From contig CAJUHR010000001.1 of NCBI GenBank assembly GCA_910586255.1, positions 153,185 through 217,184 on the forward strand: a DNA stretch of 64,000 nt. The letters are read 5' to 3'. Positions within the stretch are counted from its first letter, which is position 1; the number at the start of each line of letters is the position of its first letter. Below the pieces are notes generated by a model. The model saw only the letters and a program-made list of their open reading frames with translations, did not search any database and was not told the DNA's origin. Source of the DNA: an uncultured Lachnospiraceae bacterium. Lineage in GTDB: Bacteria; Bacillota; Clostridia; Lachnospirales; Lachnospiraceae. Of this stretch, positions 44,290 through 52,208 are shown in pieces. A program made the translations under genes and the position numbers.

Positions 44290-45492
44290 ATGAAAAATGT
44301 AATCTTTATTTCCCCCAATTTTCCCACCAACTATTGGCAGTTCTGCCGGGAATTGAAAAACAATGGCATGAATGTGCTGGGAATCGGAGACCAGCCCTAC
44401 GATGAGCTGACAAGAGAGCTGAAGGACAGCCTCAATGAATACTATAAGGTCAGCAGTCTGGAAAATGAGGACGAGGTATATCGGGCGGTGGCGTTTTTGA
44501 CCTTTAAGCACGGGAGAATTGACTGGCTGGAATCCAACAATGAGTATTGGCTGGAGAGGGACGCCAAGCTGCGGACGGATTTTAACATTCAAAGCGGCTT
44601 CCATACGGAGGATATTCCCCGGGTCAAGTATAAGTCCAAGATGAAGGAGTACTACAAAAAGGCCAAAATACCGGTGGCCCGCTACTATATGGTGGAGGAC
44701 TTAAAGGGCTGCCTGGATTTTGCGGCAAAGGTGGGCTACCCGGTTGTGGTCAAGCCTGACAACGGAGTGGGCGCCTCCGACACGTGGAAAATCGAAAATG
44801 AGGATCAGATGAAGAATTTCTTTGATCACCGGATGGAAGGAGTCTCCTACATTATGGAGGAATTTATCTATGCGGAGGTCAATTCCTACGATGCCATTAT
44901 TGATGCCAACGGGGAGCCTATGTTTGAGACAGGAAACGTGACTCCCATGTCGATTATGGATATTGTGAACAATCTGGACAATTCTATTTACTATATTGTA
45001 AAGAAGCTTCCGGAGGACACACGCAAAGCAGGCCGGGCCGCAGTGAAGGCTTTTGGCGTCAAGAGCCGTTTTATCCATTTTGAATTTTTCCGTCTCACCC
45101 AGGACCAGGAGGGAATGGGGAAAAAGGGAGATGTGGTGGCCCTGGAGGTGAATATGCGCCCCTGCGGAGGCTTTACACCGGATATGATCAATTATGCCCA
45201 TAGCACCAATGTGTATAAAATCTGGGCGGATATGATTGCCTTTAACAAGTCCACCGTGCCGGTGGGCAAGCATGCCTACTGCGGTTTTGCGGGACGTCGG
45301 GACGGCAAGAATTTTGTCATGAGCGATGCGGATGTGCTGGCAAAATACGGGAAGAATATGAAGATGGCAGAGCGCCTTCCCGATGTGCTTTCCGGAGCCA
45401 TGGGCAATCAGATGTTTGTGGCAGTGTTTGACACCAAAAAGGAGTTGGATGGATTTTACAAAAATATTTTGGAGTGCAGGAAAGAGGAATAG
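44290..45492 (+). CDS. ATP-grasp domain ligase
   Basis: A 400-residue ATP-grasp enzyme. The N-terminus has a Rossmann-like preATP-grasp domain (FISPNFPTNYWQFCRELKNNGMNVLGIGDQP). The ATP-binding part shows YPVVVKPDNGVGASDTWKI near 152, SYIMEEFIYAEVNSYDAIID near 195 and the metal-binding VVALEVNMRPCGGFTPDM near 290. ATP-grasp enzymes join a carboxylate to an amine or thiol through an acyl-phosphate. Such proteins have been mislabelled as short carbamoyl-phosphate synthases. With two esterases alongside, a peptide- or ester-bond pathway is plausible. Confidence 0.87.
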   Translation: MKNVIFISPNFPTNYWQFCRELKNNGMNVLGIGDQPYDELTRELKDSLNEYYKVSSLENEDEVYRAVAFLTFKHGRIDWLESNNEYWLERDAKLRTDFNIQSGFHTEDIPRVKYKSKMKEYYKKAKIPVARYYMVEDLKGCLDFAAKVGYPVVVKPDNGVGASDTWKIENEDQMKNFFDHRMEGVSYIMEEFIYAEVNSYDAIIDANGEPMFETGNVTPMSIMDIVNNLDNSIYYIVKKLPEDTRKAGRAAVKAFGVKSRFIHFEFFRLTQDQEGMGKKGDVVALEVNMRPCGGFTPDMINYAHSTNVYKIWADMIAFNKSTVPVGKHAYCGFAGRRDGKNFVMSDADVLAKYGKNMKMAERLPDVLSGAMGNQMFVAVFDTKKELDGFYKNILECRKEE

Positions 45493-45516
45493 CTTTTTGC
45501 CGGAAAGGAGAGAAGG

Positions 45517-46035
45517 ATGAAAAATCCAGAGATAACCATTACAATGGAGGACGGAGGCGTCATCCGGGCAGAGCTTTACCCGGATGTGGCGCCTAACACG
45601 GTGAAAAATTTTGTCAGTCTGGCAAAAAAGGGATATTATGACGGTCTGATTTTCCATCGGGTGATTGAGGAATTTATGATTCAGGGAGGTTGCCCGGACG
45701 GGACCGGCATGGGCGGTCCGGGGTATTCCATCAAGGGAGAATTTGCCCAGAACGGATTTGCCAATGATTTAAAGCATGTGAGGGGAGTGCTCTCCATGGC
45801 CCGCGCCATGATGCCGGATTCTGCCGGGTCCCAGTTTTTTATCATGCACCAGGATTCTCCCCATCTGGACGGAGGCTATGCGGCTTTCGGAAAGGTTACA
45901 GAGGGATTGGATGTGGTGGACCAGATTGCCGGGACACGGGTGGATTACAACGACCGGCCTTTAAAAGAACAGAAAATAAAGACAATAACCGTGGACACCT
46001 TCGGTGAGGAGTTAGGAGAGCCGGAGACGGTCTGA
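45517..46035 (+). CDS. Cyclophilin-type peptidyl-prolyl isomerase
   Basis: A 172-residue cyclophilin with the conserved FHRVIEEFMIQGGCPDGTGMGGPGYSIKGEF, SMARAMMPDSAGSQFFIMH and LDGGYAAFGKV segments, and without a signal peptide, so cytoplasmic. It catalyses cis-trans isomerisation of Xaa-Pro bonds. It follows the ATP-grasp gene by 24 bases and precedes the GNAT gene by 9, so it may share their transcript. Confidence 0.95.
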   Translation: MKNPEITITMEDGGVIRAELYPDVAPNTVKNFVSLAKKGYYDGLIFHRVIEEFMIQGGCPDGTGMGGPGYSIKGEFAQNGFANDLKHVRGVLSMARAMMPDSAGSQFFIMHQDSPHLDGGYAAFGKVTEGLDVVDQIAGTRVDYNDRPLKEQKIKTITVDTFGEELGEPETV

Positions 46036-46044
46036 GGGAGCTTT

Positions 46045-46749
46045 ATGGTTAGGGAACAGGATGTGACAGTGGAAAATATCTGCTGCCGGGTTGTGATTTC
46101 AGATGAAGCCAGGGCCCTCCTTGCGGCGAAAGCGGCAGGGAGGGTTATTGTCGCTTATCTTAGGGAAAACCGTACAGAGGACTTGTCCATGGCCCGGTAC
46201 GGGGTGGAGGATATGGAGGCTGCAGATGAGCGGTATTTAGAGCGGGTGGCGCGGAGGGAATTGGGGCTGCCCTGGCTTATCGGAGAGTCGGAGAGGCTTA
46301 CGCTTCGGGAATTTACCGCAGAGGACGGAAAGCATGTATATCCGGAGCCGGAGGATAAGGAAGCGGATAAGGTCTTTTATGACGAGGAAAGGCTGAAAGC
46401 CTATATCCGCGGTCAGTATGGATTTTTTGAGTATGGATTGTGGGCCGTGGTGAGAAAAGCGGACGGGAGACTTTTGGGAAAGGCCGGGCTGACCGGCTGG
46501 GATCCGGAGGGCGGCATGGAGCTGGCCTACCATATTTTTACCCCTTACCGCCGTCAGGGATACGGGGAGGAGGCCTGCCGGATCGTGCTATCCTACGCCA
46601 GCCAGGAATACGGATGCCCCTTTTATGCCCTGGTGGAGCCGGGAAATAAGGCCTCACCAGGACTTTTGAGAAAACTGGGATTTCGGTTTACGGGGCAAGA
46701 ATGTAACGGATCAAGGCATCGGTATTGTCTCGGTGCTCGGTGTTTATGA
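46045..46749 (+). CDS. GNAT-family N-acetyltransferase
   Basis: A 234-residue protein. The C-terminal ~150 residues form a GNAT domain: ESERLTLREFTAEDGKHVY at its start, and MELAYHIFTPYRRQGYGEEACRIVLSYA with the acetyl-CoA pyrophosphate loop RRQGYG near 171. The N-terminal ~80 residues are an added region of unknown fold. The 3' end overlaps the convergent minus-strand gene by 62 bases. Confidence 0.85.
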   Translation: MVREQDVTVENICCRVVISDEARALLAAKAAGRVIVAYLRENRTEDLSMARYGVEDMEAADERYLERVARRELGLPWLIGESERLTLREFTAEDGKHVYPEPEDKEADKVFYDEERLKAYIRGQYGFFEYGLWAVVRKADGRLLGKAGLTGWDPEGGMELAYHIFTPYRRQGYGEEACRIVLSYASQEYGCPFYALVEPGNKASPGLLRKLGFRFTGQECNGSRHRYCLGARCL

Positions 46750-47413
46750 TGATGCCAAGAAGAGGCGGGTCAATTCCGATATGGCTGTCAGCCACAAAGG
46801 CCGTGTTGCTGATATCAACAGCCACAGCCCGTTTTATGCCGTCCTCCCCAACAGCATAAAATAGCCGGCCCTTCACTAATGGCAGAAGCTCCGAGGACAG
46901 CTGCTGCTCCAAATCCACAAAGCCGTCCAGAGATGCAAAATGGCCAATGGTATCCTTATCTCCGATGATAATATCCAAATCCTTGGAAAACACCAGGGCA
47001 GAGATTTTGGCCAGGTTGGCGTAGCTTACCTCGGAGGCATTGTCCCCGAAGGTAATGTAGCCGGTCTCAGCGGTGACCAGATCCTTTTTTCCCAGGTTCA
47101 GGTACCGGGCAAAATCCTCCTCCAGAACGGAAAAATCGATCTCCTCCTGGGAGTAGCTGTTGATGACCATACAGTGCAGGGCAGTGTGAAAGGTGCTGCG
47201 GTAGAGAGAGGTGGCCACTACATGAAGGATAAGGATGCCTGCCAGAACCAAAGCCATGTGAACCTTGTAGTAGGCCCAGACATACCAGAGCCGGTCCTTC
47301 CAGCACATGGCTTTCAGCTTTTCCAGCTCACCGCGTTTTGGCTCCGGTTCCCTCTCTGGAGGCGGAGTCTGAGAAGATAACTGCTGCCGCATGGATTCTT
47401 CGGTTATTTTCAT
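46688..47413 (-). CDS. Membrane-anchored hypothetical protein
   Basis: I do not recognise this 241-residue protein. It has a charged, Pro/Glu-rich N-terminus (1-48), one membrane helix (about 50-72: HMALVLAGILILHVVATSLY) and a soluble C-terminal domain facing outside by the positive-inside rule. Repeated hydrophobic/acidic segments such as ISALVFSKDLDIIIGDKDTIGHFA appear. The stop overlaps the end of the GNAT gene. GAAAGAAGG precedes the start. Confidence 0.7.
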   Translation of the reverse strand: MKITEESMRQQLSSQTPPPEREPEPKRGELEKLKAMCWKDRLWYVWAYYKVHMALVLAGILILHVVATSLYRSTFHTALHCMVINSYSQEEIDFSVLEEDFARYLNLGKKDLVTAETGYITFGDNASEVSYANLAKISALVFSKDLDIIIGDKDTIGHFASLDGFVDLEQQLSSELLPLVKGRLFYAVGEDGIKRAVAVDISNTAFVADSHIGIDPPLLGIIINTEHRDNTDALIRYILAP

Positions 47414-47507
47414 TGATAAGAGCCTTCTTTCTTTTCAATCAAACGGGAAACAGACAACAAATGCTACACTGACAGAGAGTATACCACAGATTTCAGACGA
47501 AAGTAAA

Positions 47508-47536
47508 TTGCAATTTGTATTTTGGTTGGTTATAAT
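47508..47536 (+). promoter_or_regulatory. Promoter of the yesL-like gene
   Basis: TTGCAA (47508-47513) and TATAAT (47531-47536) are 17 bases apart, 73 bases before the start codon. Confidence 0.72.
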
Positions 47537-47609
47537 AGAAAGATGAAAGTAACAGTTCAGGGGTTATCTGAACTGCTGCGATGAAATTACACAAAAGGAG
47601 GCCCCTTTA

Positions 47610-48266
47610 ATGCTATCAGGAATCTTCAACTACGACAACCCTATCTGGCGCTTTATGGGAAAATTTTGCGACATACTCATTCTTAATGTGCTCTGGATAG
47701 TCTTAAGCATCCCTATTGTCACCATCGGCGCGTCCACCACAGCGGTCTACTATGTAACCTTGAAGCTGGTCCGGGACGAGGAGGGGCCAACGATCCGCTC
47801 TTTTTTTAAATCCTTTAAGGAGAATTTTAAGCAGTCTACGGCCATCTGGCTGATTCTTTTGGCGGCCGGAGCGCTGACCGGTTTTGACCTTTACTTTTTT
47901 TTGTTTCTGCAAAGGGAACCTTCCATGCTCCGGACGGTCATGCTGGCCATTTTCGGCGCCTTTGCCATGATTGTAATTTTGACCGGATTATACGTGTTCC
48001 CTCTGCAGGCCCGGTTTTATAATCCGGTGAAGCGGACATTGTTTAATGGTTTTTTTATGTCCGTCCGCCATATGTTCCACTCGGTTGCCATTCTTTTGAT
48101 TGACATCGGACTGCCCCTGGCGGCGATTTTTGCGTTGCCTCTTCTCCAGCCGCTGCTCTTTTTGTTTGGCTTTCCCATGCTGGCCTTTTTTAACTCTTAT
48201 ATGTTTGTGCGGATTTTTGATAACTATATGCCGCCGGAAGAAGAGGCGGAGCATCCGCTGGAATAG
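47610..48266 (+). CDS. YesL/DUF624 family membrane protein
   Basis: A 218-residue protein with about five helices and the DUF624 start pattern (IFNYDNPIWRFMGKFCDILILNVLWIVLSIPIVTIGASTTAVYYV). YesL-type proteins often sit in carbohydrate-uptake loci, but no such genes are visible here. AAAGGAGG precedes the start. It is convergent with the gntR gene, with only 18 bases between the stops. Confidence 0.88.
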   Translation: MLSGIFNYDNPIWRFMGKFCDILILNVLWIVLSIPIVTIGASTTAVYYVTLKLVRDEEGPTIRSFFKSFKENFKQSTAIWLILLAAGALTGFDLYFFLFLQREPSMLRTVMLAIFGAFAMIVILTGLYVFPLQARFYNPVKRTLFNGFFMSVRHMFHSVAILLIDIGLPLAAIFALPLLQPLLFLFGFPMLAFFNSYMFVRIFDNYMPPEEEAEHPLE

Positions 48267-48284
48267 TACTGTAGCAGCAGCTTT

Positions 48285-48959
48285 TTACTGCTGCTCCTTA
48301 ATATTTTTTGAGACCGTGATCTCCTGGTTGTCAATATGCTCCCTGATAGCGGCCTTGGCCTCGGTTACCCGGCGCTCTTTGAGGGCCCGGAGAATGTGGT
48401 CGTGCTCCACTACCAGGATGGGATGCTTGGCTGTGTCCTTGATGTACTCTAACCGGTAGCGGTACATCTGTTCTTGGAGGTTGTTTAAGATCTGAACCAG
48501 ACGGGAGTTGCCGGTGCCCCGGTAGATGACATCGTGGTAGTGCTCGTCTGTCTCAGCGATATTCATCAGATCGCCCTTCCGGATGGCGTTGCAAAATGCC
48601 TTCTGGGTTTCCTCCAGCTCTGCAATGCCCTCATCATCAATCCGCTGACAGGTCAGCTCGATGGCCAGCTCCTCTAAGGAACGGCGGACCTCCAGTACCT
48701 CCCGTAAGCTTTTTTCGGAAATGCGCGCCACCTCGGCGCCCTTGCGGGGGATCATTAACACCAGTCCCTCCAGTTCCAGCTTGCGGATAGCCTCCCGGAT
48801 GGGAGTGCGGCTCACTCCCAGACGGTCAGCTAACTGGATCTCCATCAGACGCTCCCCCGGTTCCAATTCTCCCTTTAGGATTGCCTGGCGAAGGGTGTTG
48901 AAAACCACATCCCGCAGAGGCAAATATTCGTTCATATTCACCTTCAATTCATGTGTCAT
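48285..48959 (-). CDS. GntR-family regulator, FadR/FCD subfamily
   Basis: A 224-residue protein with the GntR winged helix (about 10-75: LRQAILKGELEPGERLMEIQLADRLGVSRTPIREAIRKLELEGLV) and a C-terminal all-helical FCD ligand domain holding the metal-binding Asp/His residues (AETDEHYHDVIY, then VEHDHILRAL and IREHI). FCD regulators sense carboxylates. It follows ispE by 47 bases on the same strand, and a palindrome with a GTATAC core lies upstream of ispE. Confidence 0.9.
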   Translation of the reverse strand: MTHELKVNMNEYLPLRDVVFNTLRQAILKGELEPGERLMEIQLADRLGVSRTPIREAIRKLELEGLVLMIPRKGAEVARISEKSLREVLEVRRSLEELAIELTCQRIDDEGIAELEETQKAFCNAIRKGDLMNIAETDEHYHDVIYRGTGNSRLVQILNNLQEQMYRYRLEYIKDTAKHPILVVEHDHILRALKERRVTEAKAAIREHIDNQEITVSKNIKEQQ

Positions 48960-49006
48960 GAGCTTTTCCTCTTTTCCTTTATAGTATAATCCCGATCAGA
49001 CCGGTT

Positions 49007-49936
49007 TTACTTGGAGCCGTCCCCACCCTGACAGCCGGGAGACAAGTCGGCTTTGGTGTTGTAAAAATTGGTCAGATATACCTGCTTTGCCAGATGGGAG
49101 GCAGAGCCGGTCCGCAGCTCTTCAAAGGCATGCCGGGCGGCTTTGGGGTCGGTAAACAGGCCGAATACGGTGGGGCCGCTTCCGCTCATCAAAGAGCCGA
49201 TGGCGCCGTAACCTGACATGGTGTCCTTGATGGTCTGGATAACGGGATGCTCCCGGATGGTGACAATTTCTAACACATTGCCCAGTTTGCTGGCAATCCG
49301 GCAGATATCCTGGTTCCGGATCCCTTCCAGAATCCCGTCAATGTCCGGATGTTCATCTGGCCCCGGGGGACAGGAATCCAGGGCGGTGTACACGAATCGG
49401 GTGGATACATTGATACCCGGTTTGGCGATCAGGACCTGGCACTGGGGAACGGCAGGCAGGGGGGTGAGAACCTCGCCAATCCCCTCGGAGAGGGCTGTGC
49501 CCCGAAGGATACAGTAGGGAACATCCGCACCGATCTTTACGCCCCGCTCCATCAGCTGTCTGGTGGTCAGATCCAGATGGAACATCTTGTTGATGCCAAA
49601 GAGAACGGCGGCCGCGTCACTGCTTCCTCCGGCCATTCCGGCAGACACAGGAATAAATTTCCGCAGATGAATGGACACCCCGTCCGTGATGGAGAATTCG
49701 TCCATCAGCATGCGTGCCGCCTTGTATACCAGATTATTCTCATTGGTGGGAAGATAGAAAAGATTTGTCTCCACCTGGATGCCGGGCTTGTCCTCCCGGA
49801 CCAGGTCAATTCGGTCGAAAATCCCTACTGTCTGCATGATCATGCGGACTTCATGGTAGCCATCGTTTCTTTTGCCCAGAACATCCAGTCCCAGATTGAT
49901 CTTTCCATAGGCCTTCAGGCTCAAATGCTTGATCAT
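49007..49936 (-). CDS. ispE: 4-diphosphocytidyl-2-C-methyl-D-erythritol kinase
   Basis: ATG 49936 (MIKHLSLKAYGKINLGLDVLGKRNDGYHEV) follows AAAGGAGC; longer frames add non-family residues. The 309-residue GHMP kinase shows the ATP-binding VSAGMAGGSSDAAAVL near 92 and GSLMSGSGPTVFGLF near 266. It phosphorylates CDP-methylerythritol in the non-mevalonate isoprenoid pathway. A gntR gene lies directly downstream. Confidence 0.95.
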   Translation of the reverse strand: MIKHLSLKAYGKINLGLDVLGKRNDGYHEVRMIMQTVGIFDRIDLVREDKPGIQVETNLFYLPTNENNLVYKAARMLMDEFSITDGVSIHLRKFIPVSAGMAGGSSDAAAVLFGINKMFHLDLTTRQLMERGVKIGADVPYCILRGTALSEGIGEVLTPLPAVPQCQVLIAKPGINVSTRFVYTALDSCPPGPDEHPDIDGILEGIRNQDICRIASKLGNVLEIVTIREHPVIQTIKDTMSGYGAIGSLMSGSGPTVFGLFTDPKAARHAFEELRTGSASHLAKQVYLTNFYNTKADLSPGCQGGDGSK

Positions 49937-49978
49937 AATGTGTGGTTGCTCCTTTGTATATTGTATATTGTATAATAA

Positions 49979-49994
49979 ACACAGTATACTGTGT
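49979..49994. promoter_or_regulatory. Perfect 16-bp palindrome upstream of ispE-gntR
   Basis: ACACAGTATACTGTGT is self-complementary and carries the GT-N2-AC core common in GntR operators. It lies between a TATAAT-like sequence (minus strand, just upstream) and the ispE start. Autoregulation by the downstream GntR protein is inferred. Confidence 0.6.
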
Positions 49995-50117
49995 ATTATA
50001 GGCATGAAAGAGAAAATATGCAAGCGGTTTTTTGATTTTTGTGGAAAACGGCAATGGCCGGCAGATTTTTCATAAAAATGTTATAAAAATATTCGCTTTG
50101 AGGACAAAAAAATATAT

Positions 50118-50145
50118 TTGACATTTTAGAAAAAAGGAATATAAT
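50118..50145 (+). promoter_or_regulatory. Consensus sigma-A promoter for glnK
   Basis: TTGACA (50118-50123) and TATAAT (50140-50145) match consensus exactly with a 16-base spacer. Transcription should begin about 50152, almost at the base of the hairpin that follows. Confidence 0.85.
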
Positions 50146-50155
50146 GAAGCGTATT

Positions 50156-50199
50156 AAAGAACGAGGGCGTTTTCAGAGGAAAAGGTCCCCGTTCTTTTT
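50156..50199 (+). terminator. Leader attenuator upstream of glnK
   Basis: AAAGAACG(A)GGG pairs with CCC-CGTTCTTT, an inner TTTTC / GAAAA pair closes the loop, and TTTTT follows. This is a full intrinsic terminator in the 5' leader about 60 bases before the P-II gene, so expression must depend on read-through or antitermination. Confidence 0.8.
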
Positions 50200-50258
50200 A
50201 GTTTGCGCAGGCTGTAACAGTATTACCAGTATATCCAGGAAAAGGAGGATGCGTTACT

Positions 50259-50597
50259 ATGAAGAAGATGGAAATCATCATAAAGCCGGAAAAGCTAGAG
50301 GATCTAAAGGGAATATTGGAGGACTGCAAGGCTAACGGGATTATGATCAGCAATATTATGGGCTATGGAAACCAGAAGGGGTATAAGCAGATGTACCGGG
50401 GAACCGAGTACACGGTCAATCTGCTTCCCAAGGTGAAGGTGGAGACGGTGGTGTGCGAGGAGATATCCGAGAAAATCGTAGAGCGGGTGGTGGAGGAGAT
50501 CAATACGGGAAATTATGGAGACGGAAAGATCTTCATCTATGACGTTCAGGACGCGGTTCGCATCCGCACGGGAGAGCGGGGAGAGGATGCTCTGTAA
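50259..50597 (+). CDS. glnK: P-II family nitrogen regulatory protein
   Basis: A 112-residue P-II protein starting after AAAGGAGG. The T-loop contains Tyr51 in YRGTEYTVNLLPKVKVE, and the C-terminus has TGNYGDGKIFIYDVQDAVRIRTGE. P-II trimers sense 2-oxoglutarate, ATP and ADP and block AmtB when nitrogen is plentiful. It is followed by a terminator and amtB, the usual pairing. Covalent modification of Tyr51 cannot be judged here. Confidence 0.94.
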   Translation: MKKMEIIIKPEKLEDLKGILEDCKANGIMISNIMGYGNQKGYKQMYRGTEYTVNLLPKVKVETVVCEEISEKIVERVVEEINTGNYGDGKIFIYDVQDAVRIRTGERGEDAL

Positions 50598-50675
50598 GAG
50601 GGAATGGAAGATCAAAAAACAGTTGTAAAAGTTATATAAAGCATCCGGAAAATAAATAAAAATCCTGGTTATCGA

Positions 50676-50712
50676 GGGAGATAGCTGCCAGCCCGGCGGC
50701 TGTCTCCCTTTT
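50676..50712 (+). terminator. Terminator between glnK and amtB
   Basis: GGGAGATAGC pairs with GCTGTCTCCC (one T-G wobble), with an inner GCC/GGC stem, followed by TTTTG. It would lower amtB expression relative to glnK, or be a second attenuation point. Confidence 0.72.
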
Positions 50713-50818
50713 GTAGTGCGCTTAGCGGTCCGCAAAGCGGATCAGGGCATAAAGGAAAGCTTTTAGATGATTTTGCCGGAGCTGATGAGCAGCAATCAAA
50801 ATGAAGGAGGATATGATT

Positions 50819-52054
50819 ATGGAAGAAATCTTGAGTGAGGTATTTGGAATTTGGTATCTGATCGGGGCGGCTCTGGTGTTTTTCATGCAGGCCGGATTTG
50901 CCATGGTGGAAACCGGCTTTACCCGGGCAAAGAATGCCGGAAATATCATCATGAAGAATCTGATGGATTTTTGTATCGGCACGGTGGTTTTCATGTTTTT
51001 GGGATTTGGAATCCTTTTGGGAGAGGATGCTCTGGGAGGACTGACAGGGCTTCCTACCCTGGGGATTATCACGGATTACGCGCATTTTGACTGGTCCAAC
51101 TTTGTGTTTAATCTGGTGTTCTGCGCCACGGCGGCCACCATTGTGTCGGGAGCCATGGCAGAGCGGACCAAGTTTCTGTCCTACTGTGTATATTCTGCCA
51201 TAATCTCCGCGGTGGTTTATCCGGTGGAGGCCCACTGGATCTGGGGAGGAGGATGGCTGTCAGCCATGGGCTTTCACGATTTTGCCGGATCCTGTGCAAT
51301 TCACATGGTAGGAGGCTTTTCCGCGCTGATCGGCGCATGGATGGAGGGGCCCCGTCTGGGAAAATATAATAAGGATAAAAGTCCCAATGCCATTCCCGGT
51401 CACAATGTGGTAATCGGCGCTCTGGGATGCTTTATCCTCTGGTTCGGATGGTATGGATTTAACGGGGCAGCCGCCACCAGCGGGCCTCAGCTGGCTTCCA
51501 TTTTTGCCACAACCACCATTGCCCCGGCGGCGGCCACGGTGACCTGTATGATTTTTACCTGGCTTAAATACGGGAAGCCGGATGTGTCCATGTGTCTGAA
51601 TGCATCTCTGGCCGGTCTGGTGGGGATCACGGCAGGCTGTGATGTGATGGATGCCATGGGAGCCTTTGTCGTGGGAATCGTGGCCGGCGTATTGGTGGTG
51701 TTTGGCGTGTGGTTCTGCGACTATGTGATTCATGTGGATGATCCGGTGGGAGCGGTGGCCGTCCATTTCTGCAATGGAATCTGGGGAACCATTGCCGTGG
51801 GGCTGTTTGCCACCACCTCGGCCCCCGCAAGTGAATATACAGGGCTGTTTTACGGAGGCGGCATCTCTCTGCTTCTGACTCAGCTTGCGGGAGTGGCAAG
51901 CGTGCTGGCCTGGACGGGAGTGACCATGTTTTTGGTATTTAAGATTATTGACAAGACCTTAGGACTGCGGGTGACGGATGCGGAGCAGATGGACGGACTG
52001 GATATCCATGAGCATGGGATGAATGCCTATGCGGGATTTCGGATTGACCGGTGA
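50819..52054 (+). CDS. amtB: Ammonium transporter
   Basis: I choose ATG 50819 (MEEILSEVFGIWYLIG), nine bases after AAGGAGG; ATG 50813 and 50801 are in frame but too close to or before that site. The 411-residue protein has eleven helices and Amt signatures: FFMQAGFAMVETGFTRAKNAGNIIMKNLMDF, AGSCAIHMVGGFSALIGAWMEGPRLGKY with the first pore histidine, and VGAVAVHFCNGIWGTIAVGLF with the second. It conducts ammonium; the partner GlnK lies upstream. Confidence 0.95.
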   Translation: MEEILSEVFGIWYLIGAALVFFMQAGFAMVETGFTRAKNAGNIIMKNLMDFCIGTVVFMFLGFGILLGEDALGGLTGLPTLGIITDYAHFDWSNFVFNLVFCATAATIVSGAMAERTKFLSYCVYSAIISAVVYPVEAHWIWGGGWLSAMGFHDFAGSCAIHMVGGFSALIGAWMEGPRLGKYNKDKSPNAIPGHNVVIGALGCFILWFGWYGFNGAAATSGPQLASIFATTTIAPAAATVTCMIFTWLKYGKPDVSMCLNASLAGLVGITAGCDVMDAMGAFVVGIVAGVLVVFGVWFCDYVIHVDDPVGAVAVHFCNGIWGTIAVGLFATTSAPASEYTGLFYGGGISLLLTQLAGVASVLAWTGVTMFLVFKIIDKTLGLRVTDAEQMDGLDIHEHGMNAYAGFRIDR

Positions 52055-52125
52055 GTGAAAAGGAACCGAGCCACAGATTTAAAACTGACACCTGACCGCG
52101 GAAATGTACATCTTTTTTTAATTCC

Positions 52126-52154
52126 TTGTTTTATGGAAAAGAACGTGATAGAAT
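52126..52154 (+). promoter_or_regulatory. Promoter of the MATE transporter gene
   Basis: TTGTTT (52126-52131) and TAGAAT (52149-52154) are 17 bases apart, 54 bases before the start codon. Confidence 0.6.
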
Positions 52155-52208
52155 CATTTCTATATCTTTTGGTTTTATGATGGAGCATAGAACAGGAGGG
52201 GTCTTTCC

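Noticed and set aside
44290..45492. Carbamoyl-phosphate synthase large subunit
   Set aside because: Only one ATP-grasp unit of 400 residues is present and there is no allosteric or second synthetase domain.
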